From the NCBI GenBank assembly GCA_048465415.1, contig DBFWLO010000021.1, positions 1 through 64,000 on the forward strand: a DNA stretch of 64,000 nucleotides, written 5' to 3'. The position numbers and the translations under genes are program-made. Within the stretch, counting starts at the first letter, position 1. Every line of letters begins with the position of its first letter. Positions 62,597 through 64,000 of the stretch are shown here, piece after piece. The notes under the pieces were generated by a model, which was not told the origin of the DNA, searched no databases, and saw nothing but the letters and a program-made list of their open reading frames with translations. Source of the DNA: Scatosoma sp048465415. Lineage in GTDB: Bacteria; Bacillota; Clostridia; Christensenellales; Borkfalkiaceae.

Positions 62597-62622
62597 ACCG
62601 CTTTCCATAAAGGAAAACAGCC
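62597..62622 (-). terminator. sigK terminator
   Basis: CGCTTTCC-ATAA-GGAAAACAG type imperfect stem with TTTTTTT on the minus strand (62590-62596). 11 bp after the sigK stop. Confidence 0.6.
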
Positions 62623-62632
62623 TTTTCGCTTT

Positions 62633-63334
62633 TTACTCGAAAAAGTCCTCGGGGCGCAAGCGAAGACGCAACTTTTCGATCGCCCGCTTTTCAATGCGGG
62701 AAATATACGAGCGGGAAATTTTCAACATTCTCGCCACCTCACGCTGCGGCAAAGGGACGCCTCCCTTTAAAGCATATCTCAGACATAGTACCGTATATTC
62801 CCGCTCGCTCAATATCAGCCGGATCTGGCGAAGGAGTTTTTCCCTCTGCACCGAGTGCTCCACCTTGTCGAAAACGCAATCCTCCTTTTCAAAAAGCAGA
62901 TCCATCAAAGTGAGCTCGTTTCCGTCCTTATCCGTTCCCACGGGATCGGACAAAGACAAATTGTTCTTATGTTTTTTATTCGTTCTGATCAGCATCAGAA
63001 TCTCGTTCTCGATACACCGCGCGGTGTATGTCGCAAGGGCGGTGCCGTGTCCCGGCTCGTAGGTATTGATGGCCTTGATGAGCCCTATGCTCCCCACCGA
63101 GATCAGATCGTCCGTTTCCGCCGCGCCCGTATATTTCTTGACGATATGCGCCACCAGCCGCATATTGTGCCGGATCAAAATATCCTTCGCTTCTTTGTCG
63201 CCCTTTCTTGCCAACGCGAGATATTTTTCCTCGTCTTCTTTGGACAACGGTTTCGGAAAAGAATTTTTCCCGCCGATTGCCCCCGTAAAAAACACGATTT
63301 TGCCGATAATCGCCCACAAAAAATCCAAAAACAT
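62633..63334 (-). CDS. sigK: RNA polymerase sigma factor sigma-K precursor
   Basis: 233 aa. Mother-cell sporulation sigma factor. The hydrophobic N-terminus (FLDFLWAIIGKIVFFTGAIGG) followed by KNSFPKPLSKEDEEKYL matches the pro-sequence that SpoIVFB cuts. Region 2 (RLVAHIVKKY, DDLISVGSIGLIKAINTY) and region 4 HTH (QREVARMLKISRSYISRIEKRA) are intact. The gene is uninterrupted, with no skin element. Confidence 0.96.
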   Translation of the reverse strand: MFLDFLWAIIGKIVFFTGAIGGKNSFPKPLSKEDEEKYLALARKGDKEAKDILIRHNMRLVAHIVKKYTGAAETDDLISVGSIGLIKAINTYEPGHGTALATYTARCIENEILMLIRTNKKHKNNLSLSDPVGTDKDGNELTLMDLLFEKEDCVFDKVEHSVQREKLLRQIRLILSEREYTVLCLRYALKGGVPLPQREVARMLKISRSYISRIEKRAIEKLRLRLRPEDFFE

Positions 63335-63533
63335 ACGCCCACCGCCTGAAAATAGGAAAAACGCTCTTTCTTCCTCTCTCCTGCCGCGAAGAAAAGATCG
63401 CCGTGTCCCTAAAAATAAAGTACTCTATCGTATGAGGTAGATTGTTTGTACTATACCGACAAAACTTTTGTTTTTCAAAACTTTTTTCTCATTTTTCCGC
63501 ACATTTTTTGCTTCCCCGCACAATTACTTCGCC

Positions 63534-63590
63534 ACGCATAATATATATGCGTGAAATAGTACGCGTGACATATATATTATGTCTGACATA
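63534..63590. repeat. AT-rich palindromic repeat pair
   Basis: ACGCATAATATATATGCGT (63534-63552) and GACATATATATTATGTC (about 63567-63583) followed by TGACATA. Both contain CATAATATATATG, one in each orientation. Same family as at 16402 and 23294. Confidence 0.6.
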
Positions 63591-63606
63591 CTACGTAGGA
63601 GATATA

Positions 63607-63635
63607 ATAAAAAAGAGAGCGCAGGCTCTCTTTTT
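63607..63635 (-). terminator. Terminator of the HD-domain gene
   Basis: GAGAGC-GCAG-GCTCTC stem (63615-63630), with TTTTTT on the minus strand (63608-63613). It overlaps the stop codon of the HD gene. Confidence 0.85.
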
Positions 63636-64000
63636 AACGGTTTTTGATTTTTTCGAGCGTAATTCGGTTGCATTCTTGTTTCAACAAACGGGTATATTCT
63701 GAAAAAGAAGCGTATTTTTCTCCGTGCGTCAACTGCAAATCGTATTCCAGCGGCAACCAGGTCGAAACGTCGGCTTCGTTATGCTGGACGACCGCCTCTA
63801 ATTGGTCGAGAGCTTTATATAACTTAGCCTCCCCCGAAGCGAGAACCTGCATTTCCGTAAAGAGAGCCTGCAATTCCGTTCGATAGGGTTCGGGCAAGGC
63901 GTGGAGAAACTCATCGATCCTTTGTTGTTCCGTTTCTTCGTCGTCTTCCGTTTTTTCAAAACAGGGAATGTCGCCTGTGAACGCCTCTCCGATATCGTGG
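63634..64000 (-). CDS. HD-domain 5'-deoxynucleotidase-like protein (5' part beyond window)
   Basis: The frame is open to the right edge, giving 121 residues of the C-terminal part. HDIGEAFTGDIP at the edge is the HD motif of the YfbR/HDDC2 group, here the second His-Asp. The remainder is helical (TELQALFTEMQVLASGEAKLYKALDQLEAVVQ). The group hydrolyses deoxynucleoside monophosphates; substrate not known here. Start lies outside the window. Confidence 0.85.
   Translation of the reverse strand, partial: HDIGEAFTGDIPCFEKTEDDEETEQQRIDEFLHALPEPYRTELQALFTEMQVLASGEAKLYKALDQLEAVVQHNEADVSTWLPLEYDLQLTHGEKYASFSEYTRLLKQECNRITLEKIKNR

Noticed and set aside
62389..62694. 102-residue N-terminal extension of the Fe-S scaffold protein
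   Set aside because: The extension runs through the promoter and hairpin, is Lys/Phe-rich, and a GGAGG-ATG at 62388 fits the family's length.

Overview
The window reads as chromosome of a Gram-positive, endospore-forming Clostridia-type bacterium (Bacillota). The evidence is a full pro-sigma-K gene, the mutS-mutL-miaA-YnbB-type gene block, lipoprotein signal peptides, consensus TTGACA-N17-TATAAT promoters, SipW-type secreted proteins, a YtrA-type GntR/ABC operon, and the GGGtGRT/Fe-S scaffold pair typical of gut Clostridia. Placement near Christensenellales is only a guess. Most of the window looks like vertically inherited core chromosome; one short AT-rich stretch (about 58.29-60.70 kb) stands out as an inserted element.

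Layout. 0-8.3 kb, minus strand: a glycan-use operon (solute-binding lipoprotein, two permeases, GH43 lipoprotein, and a very large CBM9-like lipoprotein that runs off the left edge), with a divergent AraC regulator (8.5-9.4 kb). 9.5-16.4 kb: a DapB/diaminopentanoate-dehydrogenase-like oxidoreductase, a DUF3810 membrane protease-like protein, a pair of SipW-type secreted proteins, and a polysaccharide deacetylase. 16.5-21.3 kb: purB, cyclophilin, dCMP deaminase, groES-groEL. 21.4-30.2 kb, minus: TPR-like membrane protein, methionine gamma-lyase-like protein, miaA, mutL, mutS, miaB; a divergent class A penicillin-binding protein follows. 32.7-35.7 kb: thiI, cysteine desulfurase, small membrane protein. 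35.8-47.7 kb, minus: an arginine/carbamoyl-phosphate cluster argG-argC-argJ-argB-argD-argF-carA-carB, in which carB continues in frame into a complete diaminopimelate epimerase (dapF).

47.9-58.1 kb: acyl-ACP thioesterase; a 1112-aa PadR / long coiled-coil / four-TM protein; an HD protein; gdhA with an Lrp regulator; a ZIP metal transporter; tRNA-Val(GAC); and a YtrA-like GntR-ABC operon. 58.2-62.4 kb: the GGGtGRT/Fe-S scaffold operon, whose 3' end has been displaced by a 2.4-kb insertion that carries a replacement gene tail, a replacement terminator and a two-gene membrane-protein cargo. 62.6-64 kb: sigK and the end of an HD-domain nucleotidase-like gene.

Most notable: (1) the insertion into the GGGtGRT gene, where the displaced and replacing 3' ends encode the same peptide with seven synonymous differences; (2) the PadR-coiled-coil-membrane protein with a palindrome at its own promoter; (3) the CarB-DapF fusion, with a possible internal start for DapF; (4) near-consensus promoters placed so close to ATG that the mRNAs should be leaderless. 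Where a start codon was moved from the longest open frame, the reason is given in the entry.
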